The notes under the pieces: model-generated
What the model saw: only the letters and a program-made list of their open reading frames with translations
Told to the model about the DNA's origin: nothing
The model's database searches: none
Shown here: one piece after another, positions 8,475 through 19,610 of the stretch
Layout: every line of letters starts with the position of its first letter
How positions within the stretch are numbered: position 1 is the stretch's first letter
Translations under genes and position numbers: made by a program
Assembly (NCBI RefSeq): GCF_963665675.1
Contig: NZ_OY762426.1
Location: 1,364,001-1,428,000, forward strand
DNA from: an uncultured Methanolobus sp.
Lineage (GTDB): Archaea > Halobacteriota > Methanosarcinia > Methanosarcinales > Methanosarcinaceae
DNA length: 64,000 nucleotides
Direction of reading: 5' to 3'

Positions 8475-9866
8475 TCACTCCTCAGTATTATGGTGGCTTG
8501 GATTTGGCCATCCCATTTCCCTTTTCCAATTGAATTCTTTCTGATGTTTCTTGTGCTTATTATGGAAGTAGAAGTACGCTATCAGATAGAAAACCAAAGC
8601 GAAGATAAGGTTGTATCTGTATCCCCAGAACAGTGTGGACATAATAGTTATTGCAATTATAATTGCAAAGTAGGATATCCATGGCTGAAGCGGGCTTACA
8701 AACGGACGGATCTTGTTGATGTGTGACGGGAACATCTTTCTGAAACGTAGCAGGGAGAATGGTATCAAAACGTAACAAAGCAAACCTGATACGATAGAGA
8801 AAGTGATGACCTGGTCAAGGTAGCCGCTGAATGCAAAGGCTATTGCTATAGGCATTGTGAAAATTACTGCTTTGTAAGGTGTCTGGTACCCGGGGTGGAC
8901 CGAAGAGAACCAGTTGGACACGAAGTGGTCCCTTGAAAGTGCAAACCATGACCTTGAAGAGTCACAGACACATCCGTTTGCACTGGAAAGACATGTAAGC
9001 AAGGTTCCAAGTGCAAGAAGCCCGACCAAAAACGGTACTCCACTTACCTGTGCAGCCTCAAAGAGCGGATACACGGAAACTCCAAGACCTTCGGCAGGTA
9101 TGTCGGATGGGAGCAGGCTTGCACATATGAAAAGTGTCATTGCGGCTCCGACCAGCAAGGTGATCATTCCTGCCTGTTGTCCCAGGGGCACTGCCCTTGA
9201 CGGACGTTTACATTCCTCTGCACACATTGCGGCTCCTTCAATACCCAGGAAGAACCACGGACCGAACTGCAAAGCGGCAAACAGACCTATCATACCGTTT
9301 GGCATTGCACCCTGGAAAAGGTTCTCCGGGTGAAGTTCAAAGACGCCGAATGTCCCTGAGAAGAAGAACAATATTATGGCAAGGAAGGCGATGGAGGTCA
9401 TGAAGAAGTTAAGTGTAAGTGCGGCTACAACACCCCTGTAGTTAATAAATGTCAGAGTAGCAATTACCAGCAATGTAACGGGGAAGACCTGCAACTGCGG
9501 GAAAAGCTCCTGCGCAATAAAAGCAACAACTATAGCATCAGCAGCCTCCAGAGCTATAAATTCCATATATACCGCAAGCCCGACACTGGCTGCAGCACCG
9601 GGTCCTACAAAAAGCCTTGCCCAGTCATAAGGCCCGCCTGCCAGTTTAGTGGCGGATCCAAGCTCACTTGCACATAGAGAAATTATAACGTACATTGTTC
9701 CTGCAACAAGCATTGCAAGCAGAGCACCGAGTACTCCTCCTTTTGCAACGGTGAAGTTCCATCCCATGAACTCACCAACAAGAACTATTCCAACCCCCAA
9801 TGCCCAGACGTGGTAAGGCCTGAGAGTCTTAACAAGTCCGGGTGATTCTGTAACTTCGTCAGTCAC
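8475..9866 (-). CDS. APC-superfamily permease, probable methylamine transporter
   Basis: This 463-residue protein has about twelve membrane segments and the amino acid-polyamine-organocation pattern, including an N-terminal 'GIVLVGEFMGWN' region and the FFLGIEGAA segment in TM6. Methanosarcina methylamine operons contain permeases of this kind next to mtmB/mtbB/mttB (MtmP/MttP), so uptake of monomethylamine is the likely role; substrate is inferred. The start is GTG: a GAGGTGATC ribosome site is three bases upstream, and the site itself overlaps the end of the 36-codon gene before it. The stop lies next to the small membrane gene. Confidence 0.85.
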   Translation of the reverse strand: MTDEVTESPGLVKTLRPYHVWALGVGIVLVGEFMGWNFTVAKGGVLGALLAMLVAGTMYVIISLCASELGSATKLAGGPYDWARLFVGPGAAASVGLAVYMEFIALEAADAIVVAFIAQELFPQLQVFPVTLLVIATLTFINYRGVVAALTLNFFMTSIAFLAIILFFFSGTFGVFELHPENLFQGAMPNGMIGLFAALQFGPWFFLGIEGAAMCAEECKRPSRAVPLGQQAGMITLLVGAAMTLFICASLLPSDIPAEGLGVSVYPLFEAAQVSGVPFLVGLLALGTLLTCLSSANGCVCDSSRSWFALSRDHFVSNWFSSVHPGYQTPYKAVIFTMPIAIAFAFSGYLDQVITFSIVSGLLCYVLIPFSLLRFRKMFPSHINKIRPFVSPLQPWISYFAIIIAITIMSTLFWGYRYNLIFALVFYLIAYFYFHNKHKKHQKEFNWKREMGWPNPSHHNTEE

Positions 9867-9870
9867 ACGA

Positions 9871-9981
9871 TCACCTCTTTAATTTCTTTGATGTTTTACT
9901 CGCATCAAGCAGGACCCACCCGATCAATGCAAAAGCCAGCAAGTATATTATTCCATTAATAATCGTCCAGTATGCATCCAT
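9871..9981 (-). CDS. 36-aa single-TM peptide between mtmB and the permease
   Basis: The minus strand has an ATG at 9979-9981 preceded by a GGAGG ribosome site eight bases away, then 36 codons and a TGA at 9871-9873. The peptide starts MDAYWTIINGIIYLLAF, has one hydrophobic helix (about residues 6-26) and a basic tail ending KKLKR. The stop overlaps the ribosome site of the permease gene, so translation is likely coupled. It is too short for standard calling. The strong ribosome site, spacing and composition make it credible as a permease-associated microprotein; function is unknown. Confidence 0.7.
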   Translation of the reverse strand: MDAYWTIINGIIYLLAFALIGWVLLDASKTSKKLKR

Positions 9982-10078
9982 TGGAAAACCTCCTTTTCAT
10001 CTTTTCCACATGATTATTCGTTACCTTACTTTCGATAAAAAATGCCAGCGAAATTAATCGCTGGCTTGCTCGGAGGGA

Positions 10079-11455
10079 TTAGAATGTAAGTCCGAACTCC
10101 TCTAGCTTCTTGCGTGCACCGTCGTAGACCTTGACGTATTCATCGGTTGGTGTTACAGTAGCAACGTCGTAGCACTCCTGGAAGGTCTTGCCCTCTGGTG
10201 CCTCTGCATAGTTGCCTTCGTAAGAGGTGACAAGAGCATCAAGGACTTTGTTAACCTCGGAAATATCCATTCCTGCGGTTGCCCTTGCGACTTCTCCCAT
10301 CATCCTTGCTTCCATACCTGTGGTCTTGTCCTGGACAACACCCTTTGCAGCTGCAACACCGGAGAGGATCTCACGGCCTGAAGCTGTGTCAGTGATAGAC
10401 TGAGCGGATGCTTCCAAAAGACACATCTCGGTACATGGACCTGCACATGGATAGTACTGGTTACCGGAAAGCATGTCAGTGAATTCGGAAATTGTTGCAC
10501 ATGCCCATCCTGCGATCATAAGGGTCTCACGGGTGTTTGTGGATCCCCAGCGGATGTGGACCGGACCGTCAAGGTGCCAGCTTGCATTGCTCATTACAAA
10601 TGCATTGATGTGGGTTGCGATATCAACGATAGCAGTTTCTTCTATGCCGCCGGCATAGCCACCAAATATAGGCATCTGTTCATCCATGATAATGTCACTG
10701 TTACCCTGATAATGTGCCATTACGCAGATTGCGTCAAGGTCGATCTTAAGCTCATTGAGCTGTGATACTTCGTGACTGTCGCTGCAGACCTGGCCACCGA
10801 CGCAGTCTGAAGCGATATTTCCCTGAGCGGACAGGGAAGTCTCTGGTCCCTATATGCCCATGCCTGGCCTTCCGGCCATTGCGGCTGCATTCTTGATGAG
10901 CCTTGTCTCGGTCTTGGCTGCAAGGACCTCATACGGACTCTTTGGAATTGGTGGTTTGCCACGGACTGTCATCATGACACCGTTGACAATTGTGTCGACT
11001 TCCTTCTCAAGAGCATAGCTCATGTGAACTGGCATGAACATGTCCTCAGAAATTGGTGAGCCTGTAGGACCACCCTGAACTATTGGCTTTCTCTTGTCAC
11101 CAACACTTCTCTTGTGGACCCTTACGGCATCCCTGCCGGTTCCCAGAACGAATTCTTTCTGGACGTTGTTAATAGCGTCCCATATCTCGTCCTCGGTGTA
11201 TTTTACAACACGGCCTGTATCGGTACAGAAGATACCACAGTCAAGGAGCATCTCGAAACCTGCCTTGAACAGATTTTCCATCATGTCCTTGTCAGTTGGT
11301 ACAAACTCTCCCTTGAAATCAAGGTTGTATTTCTGCTTGAGTTCCATTGCCTTCATAGGGATTGTCATAAGATCCCAGTCATCCTGGGTCATCTTCTGCC
11401 CTTTCTTTGCACGCTCGTAGAACTCAAAACAATCAAGTGATCTTGAAAATGTCAT
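10079..11455 (-). CDS. mtmB: Monomethylamine:corrinoid methyltransferase with in-frame UAG (pyrrolysine)
   Basis: Translated with the UAG at codon 202 as pyrrolysine, the gene gives 458 residues, the usual MtmB length. Both halves match MtmB along their full length. Upstream of the UAG are MTFSRSLDCFEFYERA and the end AAAMAGRPGMGI; after it comes GPETSLSAQGNI, with no frame change. MtmB transfers the methyl group of monomethylamine to the Co(I) corrinoid of MtmC, and the pyrrolysine imine is thought to bind and orient the amine. The gene follows mtmC by 13 bases with a GGAGGT ribosome site. A conventional caller would split it in two at the UAG. Confidence 0.97.
10850..10852 (-). other. UAG codon read as pyrrolysine in mtmB (codon 202)
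   Basis: The plus-strand bases CTA here are TAG on the coding strand. The family alignment continues in the same frame on both sides, and pylS, pylB, pylC and pylD lie in the same window. The position matches Pyl202 of the known MtmB proteins. Confidence 0.97.
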
Positions 11456-11468
11456 ATTTTGTACCTCC

Positions 11469-12119
11469 TTATTTCATAAGTTGTAATGCCACACGAGCTG
11501 CATCTGCTGCATTTTCTGCTGTTGCGTCTGCTCCTATTTCTGCGATCCAGCCATCTGAAACAGGTGCACCACCGAACATGATCTTTACCGAATCCCTGAG
11601 CTTTTCTTCTACCAAGGCTTCCACTGTGTCTTTCTGACCCAACATGGATGTGGTCATGAGTGCAGAACCTACAAGGAGTATTTTGCTTCCTTCAAGCTTT
11701 TTGACTTCATCCAGAATGGTATTATCAGGCACATCAACACCAAGATCTACTATCTTGAAACCATTTGCACCAAGCATAGTTGAAACTAAACGGTGACCAA
11801 TGTCGTGGATGTCACCTTCCTGGACAAAAGTGATAGCTGTGCCGACACCTTCATCGGTTTGGTCCTTCTCCAGTTCGGGAGTAAGAACTTCCATTGCCGC
11901 GTTCATAGCCTTTGCAGACATCATGATCTGTGGCAGGTAGAGTTCCGCTGCCTCGAATTTGTCACCAACTATTTTCATACCTACTGAAAGACCTCCGTTT
12001 ATAGCGTCAAATGCGCTGATACCTGCTCCGAGAGCCTCTTTTGTAGCTGCCGCACAACCGTTTATATCCTGATTTACGATTGTGTCTCTTAATTTGTCTA
12101 AAATTTCCTGATTGGACAT
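11469..12119 (-). CDS. mtmC: Monomethylamine corrinoid protein
   Basis: This 216-residue protein carries the corrinoid that accepts the methyl group from MtmB and hands it to MtbA. An N-terminal helical cap (about residues 1-85) precedes a Rossmann-like B12-binding domain. The base-off/His-on signature DxHxxG is Asp103, His105 and Gly108 in EGDIHDIG, and later 'VGSALMTTS' and 'FGGAPVS' segments fit the family. It is the first gene of the operon, preceded by GGAGGTATCAA and the ATG. RamA (22637-24259) would reactivate the cobalt after accidental oxidation. Confidence 0.95.
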   Translation of the reverse strand: MSNQEILDKLRDTIVNQDINGCAAATKEALGAGISAFDAINGGLSVGMKIVGDKFEAAELYLPQIMMSAKAMNAAMEVLTPELEKDQTDEGVGTAITFVQEGDIHDIGHRLVSTMLGANGFKIVDLGVDVPDNTILDEVKKLEGSKILLVGSALMTTSMLGQKDTVEALVEEKLRDSVKIMFGGAPVSDGWIAEIGADATAENAADAARVALQLMK

Positions 12120-12610
12120 TTGATACCTCCTTATTTCCTCTTGCAGTTGTTTTTACAGCATTGCAACTACCCAGTGCAAATATTACCAAAACAACAGCTT
12201 TTTTCAGGGCCATCCTACTGGATTACCGCTGCAAATACAGCATTCACTTTACAGCATATAGAATAAACTATAACGATTTTTCATCAATTGTGGAACATAA
12301 CTCCCCTGTCATTACTTCATTAAAGGAATGAAAATTCTGGTTTTGAAGTTATTTCTAAAAGAGAACTTCAATTTTCATATACCTCATGAATTGTAAACAC
12401 CTCTGTGAATTGTCAAAGGGTGTGTGATTTATACGTAACATTATGAATGTTTCCACAAATTAAATTAATATAGTTTAAACTAAAACGATATTATTAGTGT
12501 CAAAAAGCACTCAGGTACTGAAATATTTCTCAGTGGTAAATTAAAAACCGGTTGATACAACCAGAGATTCTGAAAAGGTAGTATTGAAGTGAAAACAGGA
12601 AGAGATAGGT
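12120..12610. promoter_or_regulatory. Divergent promoter region between mtmC and the Msr-type regulators
   Basis: The 491-base spacer holds no supported gene. On the minus strand a GTATAAAT-like box (about 12428-12436, complement) lies about 310 bases before the mtmC start, which would give a long untranslated leader, as reported for methylotrophic operons in Methanosarcina. On the plus strand AATTAATATAG-type boxes at about 12463-12475 could serve the regulator gene. The box assignments are by eye and untested. The arrangement fits local control of the operon by the divergent regulators. Confidence 0.45.
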
Positions 12611-13408
12611 ATGAAAACATCACTGGTAAATACCGTATGGCATTCTGAAAAGAGGAAAAATCTTTTGTTATTATTGAGTGAAGGAGAAAGAGATCTGGAA
12701 CAAATTAAGAAATCACTGAATGTAACAACCAGATCAATAATGCCTCAGATAAAAACCCTGAAAAATCAGAATCTCATTGCACAGGAACATGAGAATTTCA
12801 GCCTGACTTCCATAGGAAATATAATTGCTAAGAATATGTTACCATTTCTTGAAACATCAAGGATTGTTGAAGAGAATAAAGATTTCTGGGCAAGCAGGAA
12901 TTTTGATGCAATACCACAACACCTGTTCAGCAGAATAAAGGATCTTGGACATTATTTCCTGATAGAACCTGACATCAATCATATGTTTGAACTCCCCAGG
13001 GAATTTGTGGATAATATACCTAAATCGGAGTCCATTATAACTTTTATTTCATACCTTCATCCGATGTTCCTCTCTCTCTATTTGAAGGCAGCCGAATCAG
13101 GATCGGATATATCACTTTTTGTCTCAGAGGCAGTCCTTAAAAAAATGAAGAAAGAATACTTTGAACAATTTAGTGATTTGACGAAGATGAAGAATGCAAC
13201 TATTTTTCTTTGCAAAGAAAATCCAAAAATACCAATGATAACAATGACAAATTGGTTCTGTTATATTTGCCTTTTCAATGAGGAAGAAAGATACGATCAC
13301 CGGGATGTTATCAGTTTTGATGATAGCTCTTTAAAGTGGTGTGATGAATTATTCGACTATTACAGGACAAATTCAGAAGAGCTCTGCCAAATAACAGATT
13401 TTGAATAA
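12611..13408 (+). CDS. Msr/FilR1-type winged-helix regulator
   Basis: This 265-residue protein has an N-terminal winged helix-turn-helix (about residues 10-75: 'SEKRKNLLLLLSEG...IMPQIKTLKNQNLI') and the longer FilR1 middle-type domain typical of methanogen-specific regulators. Proteins of this kind (MsrA-G) control methanol and methylsulfide methyltransferase genes in Methanosarcina acetivorans. Divergent placement from the mtm operon suggests it regulates methylamine use; the target is inferred. It is followed 28 bases later by a paralogue. Confidence 0.8.
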   Translation: MKTSLVNTVWHSEKRKNLLLLLSEGERDLEQIKKSLNVTTRSIMPQIKTLKNQNLIAQEHENFSLTSIGNIIAKNMLPFLETSRIVEENKDFWASRNFDAIPQHLFSRIKDLGHYFLIEPDINHMFELPREFVDNIPKSESIITFISYLHPMFLSLYLKAAESGSDISLFVSEAVLKKMKKEYFEQFSDLTKMKNATIFLCKENPKIPMITMTNWFCYICLFNEEERYDHRDVISFDDSSLKWCDELFDYYRTNSEELCQITDFE

Positions 13409-13436
13409 AAATAGATTTCTTTCAGGAGTAAGGCGC

Positions 13437-14228
13437 ATGAAAAGTTCAATAAATGAAACGGTGTGGTATTCTGAAAAACGGAGAAAAATATTACTACTAT
13501 TATTGGACGGACAAAAAAATCCTGAAGAAATGAAGACGGCTTTCGACGTTGAATGGCGTTCATTAATTCTTCCACTTAAAGAACTAAAAGAAGAGGAACT
13601 TGTCTGTAACCCTGAAGGAGTTTATGAACTATCCAATATTGGAAAACTGATAACAGAGAATGCAAAGCCAATAAACGGAATTTTAAATCTTTTTGGGAAA
13701 GATACTGAGTATTGGGTTAAAAGAGAACTTGATACCATCCCTGAATATCTGCTGAACAGAATAGGCGAAATCGAGGACTGCGTAATTGCAGAACCTGAAC
13801 TGAACGATATGTTTGAACTTCCAGATGATTTCATATCAGTTATTCGGAATTCAAGATACATACATTCTGTTTTTTCTATTTATCATCCATTTTATCCTCC
13901 ACTTTATGCTGAACTCGCAGAAAATGGGACTGAAATATCAATTGTTCTTACTGAATCTGTATTTGAAAGAATGAAAGAAGATAGAAAAGAAGAACTAATA
14001 GAAATACAGGAATCTGAAAATATAAACTTGTTCTTATACAAAAAAGAAATGATTCCTCCTCCAATCATAATTACTGATAACTTATTCTCTGCCAGTTTTT
14101 TCAATGTTAATGGAATGTATGACCATCGGGACATTATGAGCTTTTCCCAAAGTTCTCTAAAATGGGGAGAGGAACTCTTCAGATACTACCAAAAAGCCGC
14201 AAATCCAATACCAGAATTTGAAGAATGA
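13437..14228 (+). CDS. Second Msr/FilR1-type winged-helix regulator
   Basis: This 263-residue protein is a clear paralogue of the preceding gene. Both share a 'TVW(H/Y)SEKR(R)K' N-terminus, an 'EP(D/E)(I/L)N(H/D)MFELP' segment mid-protein and a 'YDHRD(V/I)(I/M)SF...SSLKW' end. I chose the ATG at 13437, seven to eight bases after GGAG, over an in-frame ATG 36 bases upstream that lacks a good ribosome site. The tandem pair may act as a heterodimer or respond to different substrates, as known Msr pairs do; that is inference. Confidence 0.8.
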   Translation: MKSSINETVWYSEKRRKILLLLLDGQKNPEEMKTAFDVEWRSLILPLKELKEEELVCNPEGVYELSNIGKLITENAKPINGILNLFGKDTEYWVKRELDTIPEYLLNRIGEIEDCVIAEPELNDMFELPDDFISVIRNSRYIHSVFSIYHPFYPPLYAELAENGTEISIVLTESVFERMKEDRKEELIEIQESENINLFLYKKEMIPPPIIITDNLFSASFFNVNGMYDHRDIMSFSQSSLKWGEELFRYYQKAANPIPEFEE

Positions 14229-14279
14229 GACCAATTTCCCGGTAATATCAAGTGAATACTGATGAGAAGGTGCATGTGA

Positions 14280-17138
14280 TTGAAAAAGAATGAGATGACA
14301 ATAAAAACCAAGCTGATTATGTATATAGTGGTCAGTGTCTTTCTTGTGCTCATCGTTTCAACTGCAGTCAGCATCAAAACCGTAACAGAACAACAAAAAG
14401 AACTTGCATATCTCCAATCCGTAGAAATGGCAAGAGACTATGCAAATCAGTTCGATGGTGACATGAAGGCAAACATGGCTATTGCACAAACAATTGCCAA
14501 AACAATGGAAATGTATACTGCTGCTGACAGGAATGAAGTAAACGATATTCTCAAAAATGTTCTTGAAACTTATCCCTCTCTTACGGGAGTTTATGTAGGA
14601 TACGAACCTGATGCTTTTGATGGAAAGGATAACGAATATATCAATGCCCCATACCATGATTCCACCGGGAGATTCGTACCTTACTGGAATACTATTCAGG
14701 GAACAATAGAAGTTGAACCCCTAGTGGACTATGACACCCAGGACTACTATCAGCTTCCAGAGATAACACACGAAAATATTGTTACTGAACCTTATTATTA
14801 TCAGGGTATCTTCATGGTAAGTAATGATGTACCTATTTTTAAAGATGGTAATTTTGTAGGTATTGCAGGTGTTGATGTTTCTCTTGATTACATCAACGAT
14901 GTGGTTAGTGACATAAAAGCCTTTGACACAGGATATGCATTTGTGACAGGAAATACGGGTATTCTGGTATCTCACCCTGAATATAAAGAGGGAATAGGGA
15001 CACATACTCTTTATGATTTTGGAATTCCTGAAATATCAGATGCAGCAGACGATATCAAAAAAGGAGAAGGAGGAAGCGTTGAAACTATCGATCCTGTGAC
15101 AGGCAAAGAAGTGATAATGTTCTACGAACCTGTGAAAACAGGCAACTACTCATTTGTGCTTGTGGTTCCAAAAGAAGAAATGCTTGCCGGGGTCACTAAA
15201 CTCAGAAATACTCTGGTTATAATATCTACTATTTCAATATGCTTCATGGGCCTGGTCTCTTATTTGATAGCAACATCGATAACTTCTCCTATAGATGAAA
15301 TAGTTGAGAACTTCAGGAATATTGCTCAGGATGCCGTTGACGGTAAACTGGATACAAGAGCAAAAACAGATGTAGAAAGGGATTTCAAAGAAATTCCAAT
15401 CGGACTTAATATGATTCTTGATGCTGTAATAGCACCGATAAAGGAATCTATCAGAGTTACAAATGCCCTTGCAAAAGGAGAGCTTGGAGCTCGCACAAAA
15501 CTGGAATTAAAAGGAGAATTCAAGCACCTTGGAGATACGTTAGATGATTTTGCAGATTCCCTGAACAATATCATTGCAGACTCCAATAATGTACTCACAG
15601 CTATACAGAACAATGATTTTTCCCGCAACGTTCGGGTACATGGAAAGGGTGATTTTAATATCCTCACCGAAGGAATTGAAGAAACAAGAAACTCGTTAGA
15701 CCTGGCTATTTACGAGCAAAAAAAAGCTGAGAAAGCCTTAAAAGATTCTGAAAGAAAATTCAGGACTTTATTTGAAAGTCCAAATGATGAAATATATCTT
15801 ACTGATTTACAGGGAAACATTCTGGAAGTAAATGAAATCGCATGTAAAAGAATGGGATATAGCCATGATGAATTTCTTTCCCTGACACATATGGATATTG
15901 ATGCTTCAAACCGTGGGAAAGATTTTCTCACAGTACTTAAAGAACTATGCAAAATGAAAGGCAACCTTCTGGAAACAATCCACATGAGAAAAGACGGTAC
16001 TATTTTTCCAGTGGAATTGAGCAGCAGGATGATCAGGTTCGATGGACAAAAAGCAATCATTACTATTGCAAGAGATATCAGCAAAAGAAAACACACCGAA
16101 AAAGAACTCAAAAAATATGCTGAAGAATTAGAGTATTCCAATGAACTTAAAGAAGAAATGGAGAGCATAATCAATAACAGTCCGGTTATAGTTTTCAAAT
16201 GGAAGGCAGAAACTGACTTGCCGGTAGAATTCGTTTCAGAGAATATTACAAAACTTGGCTACACCGTAGAGGACTTCACATCGAACAATCTCAAGTATGC
16301 CGATATCATACACCCGGATGATAGTGAAAGAACACATCTGCATATATCAAACTATTATATGAAAAAAGATGCTGAAATGAACTATGAATATAGAATATAC
16401 ACCAAATCAGGCGATATAAGATGGGTGGATGAAAGGACATTTACAAGACGCGATAATTACGGCAGGATTACATTACAGGGAATCATTCTTGACATAACTG
16501 AACGTAAAAAGGTAGAGGAAGCACTTATTCAGGCTGAGAACATTCGCAAGAAAGAAATACATCACCGTGTCAAGAACAACTTACAGGTAATTTCAAGTCT
16601 GCTCTATCTTGCATCGGACAATTTCGAGGAGCAGGACGTAATAGATGCTTTTTTGGATAGTCGTAACCGTGTGCGTTCAATGGCTCTGATACATGAAGAA
16701 TTGTACCAATCCAAGGATATGACAAGTATTGGCTTTTCTGATTACACAGAAAAATTGATGAATTATCTATCCGGGTCATGTGGGACTGGAAAGAAGGATA
16801 TTAAGCTCATTTCAAAAATCGAAGATGTTTATCTGGATGTTGATACAGCTGTTCCACTTGGTATGATTATCAATGAACTTGTTTCAAACTCACTAAAGCA
16901 CGCTTTCCCTGAAATGAAAGAAGGGGAAATCAGCGTAGAACTCAGGATCTTAAAAAATCATTTTTTATTGAAAATTAAAGATAACGGAATTGGAATTTCT
17001 CCAGATATAGATTTCAGAAATACAGAATCTCTGGGTTTACAACTTGTGACCACGCTTGTTGATCAGATAGATGGGACTATCGAACTAAACTCAATCCATG
17101 GAACTGAATTTATCATAAGTTTTACAGAGAGGAACTAA
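14280..17138 (+). CDS. Membrane sensor histidine kinase: dCache-HAMP-PAS-PAS-HisKA_2-HATPase
   Basis: This 952-residue kinase starts at TTG with a GAAGGTG ribosome site upstream; an in-frame ATG five codons later is an alternative. Order of parts: TM1 about 11-33; an extracellular double-Cache-like sensor with 'ETYPSLTGVYVGYEPDAFDGKDNEY'-type residues (shortened here to the GVYVGYEP core); TM2 about 310-332; one or two HAMP units to about 450; PAS domains from about 492 and 628; a HisKA_2 segment with the phosphoacceptor His near 760 (HHRVKNNLQV); and an ATPase domain with N box near 861 (NELVSNSLKHA). Cache sensors often bind small ligands. Its partner is the response regulator two bases later. 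Confidence 0.88.
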   Translation: MKKNEMTIKTKLIMYIVVSVFLVLIVSTAVSIKTVTEQQKELAYLQSVEMARDYANQFDGDMKANMAIAQTIAKTMEMYTAADRNEVNDILKNVLETYPSLTGVYVGYEPDAFDGKDNEYINAPYHDSTGRFVPYWNTIQGTIEVEPLVDYDTQDYYQLPEITHENIVTEPYYYQGIFMVSNDVPIFKDGNFVGIAGVDVSLDYINDVVSDIKAFDTGYAFVTGNTGILVSHPEYKEGIGTHTLYDFGIPEISDAADDIKKGEGGSVETIDPVTGKEVIMFYEPVKTGNYSFVLVVPKEEMLAGVTKLRNTLVIISTISICFMGLVSYLIATSITSPIDEIVENFRNIAQDAVDGKLDTRAKTDVERDFKEIPIGLNMILDAVIAPIKESIRVTNALAKGELGARTKLELKGEFKHLGDTLDDFADSLNNIIADSNNVLTAIQNNDFSRNVRVHGKGDFNILTEGIEETRNSLDLAIYEQKKAEKALKDSERKFRTLFESPNDEIYLTDLQGNILEVNEIACKRMGYSHDEFLSLTHMDIDASNRGKDFLTVLKELCKMKGNLLETIHMRKDGTIFPVELSSRMIRFDGQKAIITIARDISKRKHTEKELKKYAEELEYSNELKEEMESIINNSPVIVFKWKAETDLPVEFVSENITKLGYTVEDFTSNNLKYADIIHPDDSERTHLHISNYYMKKDAEMNYEYRIYTKSGDIRWVDERTFTRRDNYGRITLQGIILDITERKKVEEALIQAENIRKKEIHHRVKNNLQVISSLLYLASDNFEEQDVIDAFLDSRNRVRSMALIHEELYQSKDMTSIGFSDYTEKLMNYLSGSCGTGKKDIKLISKIEDVYLDVDTAVPLGMIINELVSNSLKHAFPEMKEGEISVELRILKNHFLLKIKDNGIGISPDIDFRNTESLGLQLVTTLVDQIDGTIELNSIHGTEFIISFTERN

Positions 17139-17139
17139 A

Positions 17140-17550
17140 ATGGAAGAAATAGAGGGAAATAATGCAAAAATACTTGTTGTTGAAGACGAAAACATCGTTG
17201 CTTTGGAGCTAAAGAAAAGACTTAAAAAACTTGGGTATCGGGTTTGCAGTGTTGCATCTACTGGAAAAGAAGCAATTAACAAAGCTGAAGGATTTCTTCC
17301 AGATCTTGTGATTATGGATATAAGACTAAAAGGGGATATGGATGGAATTCAGGCAGCACAAATAATTCGGGAACATTTTAATATACCAATAATCTATCTT
17401 ACGGCTCACTCTGATGATGAAACACTTAAAAGGGCTAAGCAAACAGAACCCTACGGATATATTTTAAAACCATTTGAAAAAGAAGATCTGCGAACATCAA
17501 TTGAAATTGCGTTATACAAACATCAGATGGAAAATTGCCACGAGAAATAG
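17140..17550 (+). CDS. Single-domain response regulator
   Basis: This 136-residue receiver domain has the acidic pocket (Asp16 within VVEDEN), the phosphoacceptor Asp60 in VIMDIRLKG and the conserved Lys in YGYILKPF. There is no output domain, so it likely acts by protein contact, possibly on the nearby Msr-type regulators. It starts two bases after the kinase stop. It ends in UAG (17548-17550), a codon that can be read as pyrrolysine here, but a UGA follows one codon later, so read-through would add only two residues. Confidence 0.9.
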   Translation: MEEIEGNNAKILVVEDENIVALELKKRLKKLGYRVCSVASTGKEAINKAEGFLPDLVIMDIRLKGDMDGIQAAQIIREHFNIPIIYLTAHSDDETLKRAKQTEPYGYILKPFEKEDLRTSIEIALYKHQMENCHEK

Positions 17551-17632
17551 TTTTGACTTTTCATTTTGAGAAGGAATGAGTTTTCTTCGGAGTATATTTT
17601 CATCCAGATATGGATAGTTATCGTACCCCATG

Positions 17633-17708
17633 ACAATTCACATGTCATACAGATACTAACACTAAATTATGCTATATATTATTCTGTTCTACTGGAGAGT
17701 ATCCCTTA
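17633..17708 (+). repeat. Imperfect direct repeat, copy A (76 bp)
   Basis: This copy shares its two ends and its middle with copy B at 17862-17936: ACAATTCACATGTC at the start, AAATTATGCTATATATTATT in the middle and TGTTCTACTG...ATCCCTTA at the end. The non-coding setting and AT-rich TATATATT core suggest duplicated regulatory DNA or remnants of a small element. Confidence 0.7.
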
Positions 17709-17861
17709 ATAAAAGGGTCTATATCCATAGCAGGGATACGGGTCTGTGTTCCTGCACTTCCCCAAAAATAAGCTACTTTGCTGATATGTCCGTATTTACT
17801 TAAATTAGCATCTGAAATTTTCATTTGTGTGTCTGGTATTACGAAATGATCAGACCCTATT

Positions 17862-17936
17862 ACAATTCACATGTCGTGCTAATATTGCTATCAAATTATG
17901 CTATATATTATTTTGTTCTACTGAGATTATCCCTTA
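17862..17936 (+). repeat. Imperfect direct repeat, copy B (75 bp)
   Basis: Second copy of the repeat at 17633-17708, offset by 229 bases. Differences concentrate in one central block, while the ends and the AAATTATGC...ATTATT core are conserved. Neither copy contains an open frame. Confidence 0.7.
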
Positions 17937-17938
17937 TG

Positions 17939-19601
<1,663 letters not shown>

Positions 19602-19610
19602 GGTGGAACC

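Noticed and set aside
10720..10962. 80-codon frame across the mtmB UAG
   Set aside because: Wrong frame of a gene that is continuous when UAG is read as pyrrolysine.
12007..12213. 68-codon minus-strand frame over the mtmC start
   Set aside because: Overlaps mtmC in another frame and lacks a ribosome site.
17633..17936. Two repeats considered as a CRISPR start
   Set aside because: Only two copies, imperfect, 75 bp long and 229 bp apart, with no cas genes in the window.
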